Origin: Amycolatopsis tucumanensis
Lineage (GTDB): Bacteria > Actinomycetota > Actinomycetes > Mycobacteriales > Pseudonocardiaceae
Length of the DNA: 64,000 nucleotides
Assembly: GCF_021654135.1 (NCBI RefSeq)
Contig: NZ_JAKGSD010000009.1
Location: forward strand, 124,001-188,000
Reading direction: 5' to 3'
Shown: positions 18,243-26,390 of the stretch, piece by piece
How positions within the stretch are numbered: the stretch's first letter is position 1
How the letters are laid out: every line of letters begins with the position of its first letter
Notes under the pieces: generated by a model
Told to the model about the DNA's origin: nothing
Database searches by the model: none
Seen by the model: the letters and a program-made list of their open reading frames with translations, nothing else
Program-made: the position numbers and the translations under genes

Positions 18243-19127
18243 GTGTGGCGCAGCAGGGGTGACGGCCCGGAACGCGAGCGGCTCGCCGAGATGGCCGGCG
18301 AGGCGTCGGCCGACGCCGCCGTGGCCATGGAGTCCCAGCTCGACGTGCCGCCCGCCCCGCCGGACCTGACCGCGGCCGCGTTCTTCGACGTCGACAACAC
18401 GATGATGATGGGCGCGTCGATCTTCCACTTCGCCCGCGGTCTGGCCGCGCGCAAGTACTTCACGACCTCCGACCTGGCCGGGTTCGCGTGGCAGCAGATC
18501 AAGTTCCGGGTCGGCGGGCGCGAGTCGCACAGCGGCGTGCAGTCCAGCCGTGAGCAGGCGCTGTCGTTCGTCGCGGGCAAGACGGTCGCCGAGATGAACC
18601 AGGTCGGCGAAGAGATCTACGACGAGCTGATGGCCGACAAGATCTGGTCGGGCACGCGCGCGCTGGCCGAGATGCACCTCAACGCGGGCCAGCGGGTGTG
18701 GCTGGTGACGGCGACGCCGGTCGAACTCGCGGCGATCATCTCCCGGCGGCTCGGGCTGACCGGCGCGCTCGGCACGGTCGCGGAGCACGTGGACGGCGTC
18801 TACACCGGGCGGTTGGTCGGGGACCTGCTGCACGGCCGGGCGAAGGCGCACGCGGTGCGGGCGCTGGCCGCGCGGGAGGGCCTGAACCTGCGGCGTTGCA
18901 CGGCGTACTCGGACTCGTCGAATGACATCCCGATGCTGTCGGTGTGCGGCACGGCGGTGGCGGTCAACCCGGACGCCGGCCTGCGCGAGGTGGCACGCGC
19001 CCGCGGCTGGGAAATCCGCGACTTCCGGACCGGCCGGAAGGCCGCGAAGATCGGGGTGCCGTCGGTGCTGGGGGCGGGCGCACTGGCCGGCGCGGTGGCG
19101 GCCGGGATGGCCTACCGCCGCCGCTGA
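18243..19127 (+). CDS. HAD-IB family hydrolase (SerB-like phosphatase)
   Basis: The product (about 294 residues) has the HAD nucleophile motif [13 protein letters not shown], motif II (VWLVTATP) and motif III/IV ([12 protein letters not shown]), plus a C-terminal hydrophobic segment ([17 protein letters not shown]) that may anchor it. HAD-IB members include phosphoserine phosphatase, but the DNT-M variant seen here is common in actinobacterial proteins of unknown substrate. GTG 18243 is preferred to GTG 18237 because AGGAGG at 18229-18234 is then 8 bp away. A homologue (serB1) has a similar position in M. tuberculosis, from memory. Confidence 0.88.
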   Translation: MWRSRGDGPERERLAEMAGEASADAAVAMESQLDVPPAPPDLTAAAFFDVDNTMMMGASIFHFARGLAARKYFTTSDLAGFAWQQIKFRVGGRESHSGVQSSREQALSFVAGKTVAEMNQVGEEIYDELMADKIWSGTRALAEMHLNAGQRVWLVTATPVELAAIISRRLGLTGALGTVAEHVDGVYTGRLVGDLLHGRAKAHAVRALAAREGLNLRRCTAYSDSSNDIPMLSVCGTAVAVNPDAGLREVARARGWEIRDFRTGRKAAKIGVPSVLGAGALAGAVAAGMAYRRR

Positions 19128-19167
19128 CCCCAGCCCGCGCGCGACCCCCGCGGCACCCCCGCCCCGC

Positions 19168-19354
19168 GCCGTGTTTGCCCCTCCGGGCGCCGTGTTTGCC
19201 GCCCCGGACACCGGGTTGGCCGCCCCGGACACCGGGTTGGCCACTCCGGCCCCGGATCGGCGGTTCCCGGCGGCGAGTCGTTCCCTGCTGGGGCGTGTTG
19301 GCCATCCCGGGCAACGTGTTGGCCGATCCGGGCAGCGTGTCGGCGCCCGAAGTG
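19168..19354. repeat. 21-bp degenerate tandem repeat array
   Basis: Units of exactly 21 bp follow each other at 19168, 19189, 19210 and 19231. After a 40-bp interruption they resume at 19292, 19313 and 19334. The common core is approximately CGTGTTGGCC followed by a CCGGGC block; early units have GTTT in place of GTTG. Because the period is a multiple of three, both strands stay open and can be read as 7-residue repeats, but the region is bounded by known genes and has no start signal, so I treat it as non-coding. Confidence 0.85.
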
Positions 19355-19414
19355 AAAACGGCCGCGCAGGCGGGCGGCCGCTGACGCCGCACGCCCCAAC
19401 CGGGCGCGGCGAAC

Positions 19415-19546
19415 CTACGGCCGCCGTTGCGGTCGCCGGTTCCGCGTCGACTCACCGGCTGGGATGCCGGTGACCAGGTTCGCCACCTTCAGCACGGTGC
19501 CCACCACCCGGCCCACCGTGTACCCGATCCGCTTGATCAACCCCAT
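19415..19546 (-). CDS. Small basic protein of 43 residues, hypothetical
   Basis: An ATG at 19546 opens a 43-codon frame (MGLIKRIGYTVGRVVGTVLK, then VANLVTGIPAGESTRNRRPQ and a basic end). The N-terminal 30 residues could form one amphipathic or membrane-skimming helix and the tail is strongly basic. It starts 24 bp after the acyltransferase stop on the same strand, so it is probably the last gene of that transcript. The RBS (GGTGG) is weak. I do not recognise a family; it might be a membrane-associated partner of the acyltransferase. Confidence 0.5.
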   Translation of the reverse strand: MGLIKRIGYTVGRVVGTVLKVANLVTGIPAGESTRNRRPQRRP

Positions 19547-19570
19547 GCCACCAGGATGGCACGGAGCCGC

Positions 19571-20560
19571 TCAGTCCTTGAACGCGCTCCGCCGGTGCGC
19601 CAGCCTCCGGTACAGCGTCGTCTGGATCGACTCGCGCACCTGGTCGGTCAGCGAGAACACCAGCATCGGGTCGTCGAGGTCCTCCTCGGCGAAACCGTCG
19701 GTCCGGATGGGCTCCCCGAACTCGATGTGCCACTTCGTCGGCAGCGGGATCGCGCCCAGCGGCCCGAGCAGCGGGAAGAACGGCGTCACCGGGAAGTACG
19801 GCAGCCCGAGCAGGCGGGCCAGCGGCTTCAGGTCGCCGATCTTCGGGTAGATCTCCTCCGCCCCGACGATCGAGCACGGGATGATCGGCACCCGCGTCCG
19901 CAGCGCCGCCGACACGAACCCGCCGCGCCCGAACCGCTGCAGCCGGTACCGCGCCGAGAACGGCTTGCCGATGCCCTTGTAACCCTCCGGCCACACCCCG
20001 ACCAGCTCGCCCGAGCACAGCAGCCGCTCGGCGTCGGCCGTGCACGCCAGCGTCTGCCCGGTCTTGCGGGCCAGCGCCCCGAGCAGCGGCGTCTGGAACA
20101 CCAGGTCCGCGCCGAGCATGCGCAGGTGCCGGTGCCCCGGCGTCTCGTCGTGCACGGCGACCGCCGTCATCACCGCGTCCAGCGGCACCGTGCCGGAGTG
20201 GTTGCACACGATGAGCGCGCCGCCGTCGGCGGGCAGGTTCTCGGCGCCGTGGGTGGTCACCCGGAAGTACTTCTCGTACAGCAGCCGCAACGGCGGCAGC
20301 AGCAGGTTGTCGGTCAGCTCCGGGTCGAACCCGAACTCGTCGACTTCGTAGTCGCCGGTCAGCCGGTGCCGCAGGAACCCGAGGAACCTGCTCAGTGCGT
20401 CCGGTTCCGGTGCGGGCGGCTCCTCCGGCGCGCTCCTCGTCGGGAACGCCACGACGGGCGCGTCGGCGGGGGTTTCCCCGGCGCGCGCCTCGACGTCCGC
20501 CGGCTTCTCTCGTCCGGGTGCGTGCAGGGGGATGACCTGGGCTTGCGCGCTGGTCGTCAC
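19571..20560 (-). CDS. Lysophospholipid acyltransferase family protein
   Basis: The 329-residue product has a disordered N-terminus of about 75 residues and a PlsC-like domain with ALIVCNHSGTVPLDAV (the His/Asp catalytic block) and ELVGVWPEGYKGIGKPF (the acyl-acceptor phosphate-binding block). It should transfer an acyl chain to a glycerol or related lipid at the membrane. GTG 20560 (VTTSAQAQVIPL) is the chosen start, 28 bp after the epimerase stop. The pair epimerase-acyltransferase occurs together in M. tuberculosis as galE2-Rv0502, from memory. Confidence 0.85.
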   Translation of the reverse strand: MTTSAQAQVIPLHAPGREKPADVEARAGETPADAPVVAFPTRSAPEEPPAPEPDALSRFLGFLRHRLTGDYEVDEFGFDPELTDNLLLPPLRLLYEKYFRVTTHGAENLPADGGALIVCNHSGTVPLDAVMTAVAVHDETPGHRHLRMLGADLVFQTPLLGALARKTGQTLACTADAERLLCSGELVGVWPEGYKGIGKPFSARYRLQRFGRGGFVSAALRTRVPIIPCSIVGAEEIYPKIGDLKPLARLLGLPYFPVTPFFPLLGPLGAIPLPTKWHIEFGEPIRTDGFAEEDLDDPMLVFSLTDQVRESIQTTLYRRLAHRRSAFKD

Positions 20561-20588
20561 TTCTCTTGCCCCGCTTTCCTCTCTTCGG

Positions 20589-21614
20589 TCATCGGACTGC
20601 CGCCAGCACCTTGCCGGCCGCTCCGGCCAGCTGCTCACCGTCCAGCACGGGCCGCAGACCGCGCCCGGTGACGTAGTCGTCGAAGGCCGCCTCGGTGGAC
20701 CACCGCGGCCGGTAGCCGAACACCTCGGTCAGCCGCGTCGTGTCGACGACCCGCCCGTAGTTCAGCAAGCGCACCTGGTCCGGCGAGAAGTCGACCCTCG
20801 CGCCACGCAGCATCTTGGCCACCGTGCCCACCATGGTTCGCGGCACCGGCAGCTCGACCCGGCCCGCGCGCCGGATCGCTTGAGACAGTGTGAGTGCCCC
20901 GTCGCCGCCGGCGTTGAACACGCCCGGTTTGTCTTCCAGTGTCGCCTTTTCCAGGATCGCCAGCGCGTCCGACGAATGGAGCAACTGCAGGCGCGCGTCG
21001 TAGCCGAGCACGGTCGGCACGACCGGGAGCGCGAAGTAGCGGGCCAGCACGGTGTCGACGTCCGGCCCGATGACGTTGGTGAAGCGCGTGGTGGTGATGG
21101 TGAGGTCGGGCCTGCGGCGGGCCAGGCCGCGCACGTAGCCCTCCATCTCGACGGCGTCCTTGGCGTAGCCACTGGACGAGGTCGGGATTAGCTCGGAGTC
21201 CTCGGTGAAGACGGCCGGGGAGCGGGGCCCGGCGCCGTAGACGGCGGCGGTGGACTTCACGACGAGCTTGCGCACCCGGGGCGCGCGCTGGCAGGCGGCG
21301 AGCAGGCGCATCGTGCCGATGACGTTGACTTCCTTGATCGCCGTGCGGCGGGCCGGGCCTGCCGGGTGCACGGTGGTCGAGCAGTGCACGACCGTGTCGA
21401 CGCCCGCGGAGTCGATGACCTTGGCGATCAGCGGGTTGCGGATGTCGGCCCGGACGAACTCGGCGTGGCCGAGGCGCTGCAGGACCTTGCGGGGCGGTGG
21501 CGCGGTGTCGACGCCGATGACCCGCTCCAGGTCCGGGTTGTTGCCAAGCCGTACCAGCAGCCTGCCTCCGAGTTCGCCGCCGACCCCGGTGACCAGCACG
21601 ACGTTGGACGCCAT
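20589..21614 (-). CDS. NAD-dependent epimerase/dehydratase (extended SDR)
   Basis: The 341-residue product has the N-terminal dinucleotide motif VLVTGVGGELGGRLL and the catalytic region STAAVYGAG...SGYAKDAVE (YxxxK). It fits sugar-nucleotide epimerases and related extended SDRs. The substrate is unknown. ATG 21614 (MASNVVLVTG) is favoured, with AGGGGG 4 bp upstream, over a GTG 15 bp earlier. It is the first gene after the bS22 terminator and is probably co-transcribed with the acyltransferase and the small basic protein. Confidence 0.88.
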   Translation of the reverse strand: MASNVVLVTGVGGELGGRLLVRLGNNPDLERVIGVDTAPPPRKVLQRLGHAEFVRADIRNPLIAKVIDSAGVDTVVHCSTTVHPAGPARRTAIKEVNVIGTMRLLAACQRAPRVRKLVVKSTAAVYGAGPRSPAVFTEDSELIPTSSSGYAKDAVEMEGYVRGLARRRPDLTITTTRFTNVIGPDVDTVLARYFALPVVPTVLGYDARLQLLHSSDALAILEKATLEDKPGVFNAGGDGALTLSQAIRRAGRVELPVPRTMVGTVAKMLRGARVDFSPDQVRLLNYGRVVDTTRLTEVFGYRPRWSTEAAFDDYVTGRGLRPVLDGEQLAGAAGKVLAAVR

Positions 21615-21744
21615 GAAACCCCCTGACAAGGGTGTGGGATGTGGTGTTCGCGGCAGTGGCCGATGCTACCCCGGACCCGGGCCGGAGTCAGGAGGCCTAA
21701 CACGCTATTAACCCAGGTCAGGGACTTTGGTCACTGATCGCCGG

Positions 21745-21781
21745 AAAAAGCGCACGGCCCGCCCAGGATCTGGACGGGCCG
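21745..21781 (-). terminator. Intrinsic terminator downstream of the bS22 gene
   Basis: On the minus strand a 12-bp stem (CGGCCCGTCCAG / CTGGGCGGGCCG with one G-U pair, 21755-21781) and a 3-nt loop are followed after 5 nt by TTTTT (21745-21749 on the plus strand as AAAAA). This is a true hairpin-plus-T-run terminator, uncommon in such GC-rich DNA, and it separates bS22 from the epimerase operon. Confidence 0.82.
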
Positions 21782-21805
21782 CGTGAAGAGGCGTTCGCGC
21801 AGGAT

Positions 21806-21907
21806 TTACTTGCCCTGCTTGCGGCGCTGCATCCGCGTCCGGCGCAGCAGCTTGCGGTGCTTCTTCTTGGACATGCGCTTGCGGCGCTTCTTGATCACCG
21901 AGCCCAC
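21806..21907 (-). CDS. Ribosomal protein bS22-like (AURKAIP1/COX24 domain), 33 residues
   Basis: A 33-codon gene starting at GTG 21907 encodes a highly basic peptide ([20 protein letters not shown], then [13 protein letters not shown]). This is the short AURKAIP1/COX24-domain protein found in actinobacteria and identified in mycobacterial ribosomes as bS22, near the decoding center. GGAG lies 7 bp before the start. It sits between the epimerase and the BldC-like regulator, exactly as Rv0500B does in M. tuberculosis. It is too small for routine gene calling. Confidence 0.92.
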   Translation of the reverse strand: MGSVIKKRRKRMSKKKHRKLLRRTRMQRRKQGK

Positions 21908-22227
21908 AGGTGCTCCTTCACGTTTCGTCTGCTTCACACGCTGCCCAGCGCAACGTCCAAAGAGTTGAAGCGCTACAGGCACGAGCGGCCTTTAAGGTTA
22001 CCGGGCGGGCCCGCGCACCAGCGCGGGCCCCCGGCCTAATGGATGAATCGAGGGCAGCTTGCTCAGCGGTGCGGGTAGCGGAACCTGAGGCGGCCCCTCG
22101 CTGTGGGATCGCCTCCTCATGAACGCCAGTTCACCACGTCGGCGCTGTCCTCGCGAGGAACCACCTCAGAACCCGCGGCGGTGCCAGTTGCCCGGGTGCA
22201 AGAGCAACGGCTCCGCCGCGTCCCGGT
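21908..22227. other. Spacer between bS22 and the HTH gene, with a strong hairpin
   Basis: No gene is seen. A perfect 10-bp GC stem with ACCA loop (22007-22030, GGGCCCGCGC / GCGCGGGCCC) could end transcription of the upstream HTH gene on the minus strand. The remaining 100 bp before bS22 should hold its promoter, but I cannot pick a convincing -10 box. Confidence 0.6.
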
Positions 22228-22440
22228 CTAGCCCACATCGAAGTAGGCGCTCTCCAGGTATTCGTGGACTGCCTTCTCGGGCACCCGGAACGACTTGCCG
22301 ACGCGAACGGCCGGTAGCTCGCCCGAGTGCACGAGCCGGTAGACGGTCATCTTGGAGACCCGCATCAGCGAGGCCACCTCGGCGACCGTCAGGAACTGGA
22401 CCTGCCCGACGGCGGGCACGTCCTTGTTGTTCGACGGCAT
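22228..22440 (-). CDS. Helix-turn-helix protein, BldC/excisionase family
   Basis: The 70-residue product is a MerR-like winged helix-turn-helix: FLTVAEVASLMRVSKMTVYRLVHSGELPAVRVGKSFRVPEKAVHEYLE. It resembles the excisionase-type DNA-binding proteins common in actinobacteria, including BldC, but its position between proC and bS22 matches Rv0500A of M. tuberculosis rather than bldC. There is no integrase nearby, so an excisionase role is unlikely. It probably is a small transcription regulator. Confidence 0.9.
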   Translation of the reverse strand: MPSNNKDVPAVGQVQFLTVAEVASLMRVSKMTVYRLVHSGELPAVRVGKSFRVPEKAVHEYLESAYFDVG

Positions 22441-22629
22441 ACGTCACCGTGCCCTTCGACACGTGCCGTGCCGCTCGGCTTCCCCACCGGGCGGTACCGA
22501 CACGCACGTGCTTCACCCTTGAGGGTAGCGGGACACCTGGGGCCAATGCGACGCCCGGCCGGTACTTTCCCGCGAAAGAGCCCACTCGGCGGAGCCCGTT
22601 CGGCCTAGTCAGACGCGGTGCGCGCGGGT

Positions 22630-23436
22630 TTATTCGTGGGCTTTGCCGAGTTCGACGGACCGGTCCCGGGCCGCCTCGATGGCCGCCAGCAGCGCGGCCC
22701 GCACGCCGTGCTTCTCCAGTTCGCGGATCGCGTTGATCGTGGTGCCCGCGGGGGACGTGACGGCCTCCCGCAGGATCACCGGGTGCTCGTCGGTCTCGGC
22801 GAGCATCTTCGCGGCGCCCACGGCCGACTGGATGATCAGCTTCTCCGCCACCGCGCGGGGCAGGCCGAGCAGGATGCCGGCGTCGATCATGGCCTCGACC
22901 AGGAAGAAGAAGTACGCGGGCCCGGACCCGGACAGCGCGGTGACCGCGTCCTGCTGCGCCTCGGGCACCTCGACGACCTGACCGACCGTCGCGAGCATCT
23001 CCTTGACCAGCGCGACGTGCTCGGGCGTGGCGTGCTTGCCGGGCGACACGGCGCTCATCGCCTCGCCGACGACCATCGGCGTGTTCGGCATGACCCGCAC
23101 GACCGGCACGCCGTCCGGCAGCCGACGCTCGTAGAGGCTGGTGGGCAGGCCCGCGCAGAGCGACACGACCAGCGAGCCCGGCCCGACCAGCGGCGCCAGC
23201 TCGGCCAGCACGGGCTCGATGTCCTGCGGCTTGACGGCGACGACGAGCACGTCGGCACGCTTGGCCGCCTCGGCGACCTCCACCCCGGCGATGCCGTAGC
23301 GCTCGGTCAGCTCGGCGGCGCGTTCCGGGTGGCGTTCGGTGAACAGCAGCTCCTCGGCACTGCGACCGCCCTGCAGCAGGCCGGCCAGCAGCGCCTCACC
23401 GATCTTCCCCGCCCCGAGAACCGCGATAACCGTCAT
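22630..23436 (-). CDS. proC: Pyrroline-5-carboxylate reductase
   Basis: ProC makes proline from pyrroline-5-carboxylate with NAD(P)H. The 268-residue product begins MTVIAVLGAGKIGEALLAGL (dinucleotide motif), and contains VVVAVKPQDIEPVL, VRVMPNTPM and the family signature ALSGSGPAYFFFLVEAM with SPAGTTINAIRELE. The start is ATG 23436. A proline dehydrogenase gene, which catalyses the reverse branch, lies only 1.1 kb upstream on the same strand. Confidence 0.96.
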   Translation of the reverse strand: MTVIAVLGAGKIGEALLAGLLQGGRSAEELLFTERHPERAAELTERYGIAGVEVAEAAKRADVLVVAVKPQDIEPVLAELAPLVGPGSLVVSLCAGLPTSLYERRLPDGVPVVRVMPNTPMVVGEAMSAVSPGKHATPEHVALVKEMLATVGQVVEVPEAQQDAVTALSGSGPAYFFFLVEAMIDAGILLGLPRAVAEKLIIQSAVGAAKMLAETDEHPVILREAVTSPAGTTINAIRELEKHGVRAALLAAIEAARDRSVELGKAHE

Positions 23437-23760
23437 GGCACCAGCGTGCCAAATCGTGCTCGGCCCACCGGTGCCAGGGTGAGCACGACGCCTGGCCCGG
23501 CCGGCGCGACCACCCCGCCGCCGTCCGGGGCGGACAACGCCGGCCCACCGGCGAGCCCGCTCAGGGGCCGGCTCCAGGATGAGCGCGACCGCCTCCACGA
23601 GCGGCGCGACCACCCGGGCAACCGTGCTGGGGTGGCGCAGCGGCGGGCCCCAGGGCAAGGCCGGCCCAGCATCGAGGAACAGCCCTCGCCCTCAGGTGAG
23701 GCATCACAACGACAACGGCGCCGCCCAGCGCGCACGACGCCGACTCCCCGGCGAGCCCGC
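23437..23760. repeat. Spacer with degenerate copies of the thioesterase gene's 3' end
   Basis: No gene is seen. The sequence around 23746-23773, which spans the thioesterase stop codon (CCGGCGAGCCCGCTCAGGG...), recurs at 23547-23575 in the spacer. A related block starting CGGCCCACCGG occurs at 23461 and 23541. The spacer also must hold the proC promoter, which I cannot place. Confidence 0.65.
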
Positions 23761-24585
23761 TCAGGGGGCCGGTGCCAGGGCCAGCTGCCGCGCCTGGCAG
23801 ACCAGCCGTCCGGCCGAGTCGATGACCGTCGCGTCCGAGTCGAACCACGCCTCCTGCACCGTGCGGCAGTCGACCTGCACGCGGAGCCACCCGGGCGCGG
23901 GCCGGGCGCGCACGAGCGCCGTCAGCTGGGCCGTCGGCGCCCACCCCATCCGCCCGAGGTTGAACACCACCGGCGGGTTGATGTCGCCCGCGAGCAGCGC
24001 GAAGTACGTGTCCGGCACCGAGTAACGCGGCTTCACCCACAGCCGCAGCCGCGGGTCGCCGTTGCGGCCCGCCAGGTACCCGGCGGTCGCCGGGTCGATC
24101 CGCACGTCGCAGCCCTTCGCCAGGTTGAACACGCCCTCCGACGTCTCCCCGGCCAGGTGGATCGCCCGCGGCGGCGGCTCGACCGGCATCTGCGGCAGGT
24201 CCGCCCAGTCCGCCCGGCGCACCGGCAACCGCCCGGTGGTGACCGTCGCTTCGACGCAGCTGCGTCCCCGCTGCTCCAGCCGCACCGCGACGACGGTCGC
24301 CCGGCGGCCGACCTTCCGGATGTCGGTCCGCAGCAGCGCCGGGCCGATCGCGGGCGGCCGGAGGAACTCGGCGCTCACGGCCAGCGGATCGGTCGAGGGC
24401 TCGCCGCGTTCGGACAGCACCGCCAGCGCCGCGCGGGCCATCAACGCGATCAGGAATCCCCCGTGCGGGTGGGTGCCGATCGACCACTCGTGCCGCAGGT
24501 CGGCCGTCAACGTGCCGTCGCCCAGCGACCGGACCGCGCACGCGGCCTCGAAGGACGCGGGCTCCGGAACCTCTGCCGCGCTCAC
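23761..24585 (-). CDS. Thioesterase family protein (acyl-CoA thioesterase-like)
   Basis: The 274-residue product looks like a double hot-dog thioesterase: HEWSIGTHPHGGFLIALMARAAL in the N-terminal hot dog and PPVVFNLGRMGWAPTAQLTALVR in the C-terminal one. It would hydrolyse acyl-CoA, with unknown chain preference. GTG 24585 overlaps the proline dehydrogenase stop as GTGA, so the two are coupled. Its last codons are part of a repeat found in the spacer downstream. Confidence 0.82.
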   Translation of the reverse strand: MSAAEVPEPASFEAACAVRSLGDGTLTADLRHEWSIGTHPHGGFLIALMARAALAVLSERGEPSTDPLAVSAEFLRPPAIGPALLRTDIRKVGRRATVVAVRLEQRGRSCVEATVTTGRLPVRRADWADLPQMPVEPPPRAIHLAGETSEGVFNLAKGCDVRIDPATAGYLAGRNGDPRLRLWVKPRYSVPDTYFALLAGDINPPVVFNLGRMGWAPTAQLTALVRARPAPGWLRVQVDCRTVQEAWFDSDATVIDSAGRLVCQARQLALAPAP

Positions 24586-25508
24586 GAACGGCTTACCAGC
24601 GCGCGCAGGAAGAACGACAGGTTCGCGGGGCGCTCGGCCAGCCGCCGCATCAGGTAGGGGTACCAGTGCTCCCCGAACGGCACGTAGACGCGCACCGTCT
24701 CCCCCTCACCGGCAAGGCGCCTCTGCTCGTCGGGGCGGACCCCGTAGAGCATCTGGTACTCGTAGCTGCCCTGCTTGCGGCCGTACCAGCGGGCGCGCTC
24801 GGCCAGGATGGCGATCAACCGTGGGTCGTGCGTGGCGAACATGGGGTAACCGTCACCGGCCAGCAGCGAGTTCGCACAACGGACATAACCGAGGTCGACC
24901 TCGTGCGCCCGCGTGAACGCCACCTCCTCCGGCTCGGCGTAGGCCCCCTTGCACAACCGGATCCGCGAGTCCGCCACCGCCAGCGCACGCACGTCGTCCT
25001 CGGTGCGACGCAGGTAGGCCTGCAGCACGCCGCCCACCCACGGCCAGGTGCGGCGCAGCTCGGCCAGCACGCGCAGCGTCGCGTCCGTCGTGGTGTGGTC
25101 CTCCATGTCGAGCGTCACGGTGGTGCCGCACTGCTCGGCCGCCGCGCATACCCGGTAGGCGTTGTCCAGCGCGAGCCGCTCGTCCAGCCGCAGGCCCAGC
25201 GCGGACAGCTTGACGCTCACCTCGACCCGCGCCGCCAGGCCCTCGGCGTAGAGCCGGTCCAGCAGCGCCAGGTAGGTCTGGACCGTCCGCTCCGCCTGCC
25301 CGGTCTCGGTGACGTCCTCGCCGAGGTAGTCCAGCGTCACCCACAGGCCGTCGTCCACGAGCCGGGCGACGTGCGTCACCGCGTCCGCGATCGTGTTCCC
25401 TGCGACGAACCGCTCCACCACTCCCGACGTTCCCGGGGTTGTCGCCACGAGGTGGCGGACCACCTCGCTTCCGGCGGCGGCGAGGATCAGCGAGCGCAGC
25501 GGGTTCAC
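24582..25508 (-). CDS. Proline dehydrogenase
   Basis: This FAD enzyme oxidises proline to pyrroline-5-carboxylate. The 308-residue product has the family's barrel motifs: VSVKLSALGLRLD, TLDMEDHTTTD, GVLQAYLRRTEDDV, RLCKGAYAEPEEV, FATHDPRLI and YEYQMLYGVR, with the C-terminal VPFGEHWYPYLMRRLAERPANL. It is a monofunctional actinobacterial type; no P5C dehydrogenase gene is in the window. The start ATG/GTG 25508 is 83 bp after the isomerase gene. Confidence 0.95.
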   Translation of the reverse strand: MNPLRSLILAAAGSEVVRHLVATTPGTSGVVERFVAGNTIADAVTHVARLVDDGLWVTLDYLGEDVTETGQAERTVQTYLALLDRLYAEGLAARVEVSVKLSALGLRLDERLALDNAYRVCAAAEQCGTTVTLDMEDHTTTDATLRVLAELRRTWPWVGGVLQAYLRRTEDDVRALAVADSRIRLCKGAYAEPEEVAFTRAHEVDLGYVRCANSLLAGDGYPMFATHDPRLIAILAERARWYGRKQGSYEYQMLYGVRPDEQRRLAGEGETVRVYVPFGEHWYPYLMRRLAERPANLSFFLRALVSRS

Positions 25509-25591
25509 AGCGGAAACTTTACGTGTTCATCTATCGGAAGCCCATGATCCGCGCCGCCCCCGAACGGGAGAAGTTGATCTTGTAACGAGCC

Positions 25592-26383
25592 TCACTGGCC
25601 CAGGTGGAACCGCGCGAACAGCAGCGCTTCGGCAAGATCGCGGGCGCGGTCCGCGGCGCTCACCGTGCGCCGCGTGTTGACCTCGAGAACCACCTGACCG
25701 GTGAACGACGCCGCGACCAGCTTCTCCAGCAGCTCCGCGCACGGCTGGTTCCCACGGCCCGGGACGAGGTGCTCGTCCTTCGGGACACCTGTCCCGTCCG
25801 CGAGGTGCACGTGCGTCAGGCCGCGGCCCATCCGCTCGGCCAGCTCCATCGCGTCCATCCCCGCCGCGGCGCTGTGCGACAGGTCGAGCGTGTAGTGGCG
25901 ATACCCGACTTCCGTAGGGTCGATCGACGGCCGGAACGCGGACACCCGGGCATCCTTGCGGCCACCCGGCGGCCGGACCTTGAACATGTTCTCGACCGCG
26001 ATCTCGACCCCGGTCTCGTCCTCCAGCTCGGCCACCAGGTCGGCGAACATGTCGCCGTAGCGGCGCTGCCACCGGAACGGCGGGTGCACCACGACGGTGC
26101 GCGCATCCAGCTCGATGGCCGCCTCGACGCTGCGCCGCAGCCGCACCGCCGGGTCCGGCGACCAGACCCGCTGCGTGATCAGCAGCGACGGCGAGTGCAC
26201 GGACAGCACCGGCACCCCGGTCTGCCGCGACAGCCGCCGCAACGCCCCGACGTCCTGGCTGAGCGGGTCGACCCAGACCATCACCTCGACCCCGTCGTAA
26301 CCCAGCCGCTGGGCCAGCTCGAAACCGGCGCCGGCCCGCAACGGCCAGACCGACGCGGTGGACATCCCGATCGGTACCGGCAC
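25592..26383 (-). CDS. Sugar phosphate isomerase/epimerase family protein (TIM barrel)
   Basis: The 263-residue product has the AP-endonuclease-2-like TIM barrel pattern: GYDGVEVMVW, VLSVHSPS, VVVHPPFRWQRRYG, IAVENMFKVR, YTLDLSHSAAAG, THVHLADGTG and VVLEVNTRRT. The His, Glu and Asp residues there are likely metal ligands. The substrate is not known. It starts at GTG 26383, only 7 bp after the proline-rich membrane protein, and this pair matches Rv0497-Rv0498 in M. tuberculosis, from memory. Confidence 0.85.
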   Translation of the reverse strand: MPVPIGMSTASVWPLRAGAGFELAQRLGYDGVEVMVWVDPLSQDVGALRRLSRQTGVPVLSVHSPSLLITQRVWSPDPAVRLRRSVEAAIELDARTVVVHPPFRWQRRYGDMFADLVAELEDETGVEIAVENMFKVRPPGGRKDARVSAFRPSIDPTEVGYRHYTLDLSHSAAAGMDAMELAERMGRGLTHVHLADGTGVPKDEHLVPGRGNQPCAELLEKLVAASFTGQVVLEVNTRRTVSAADRARDLAEALLFARFHLGQ

Positions 26384-26390
26384 GCTCGCG

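Noticed and set aside
22228..22440. Excisionase of a mobile element
   Set aside because: The protein resembles excisionases, but there is no integrase or attachment site, and its position between proC and bS22 is conserved in actinobacteria.
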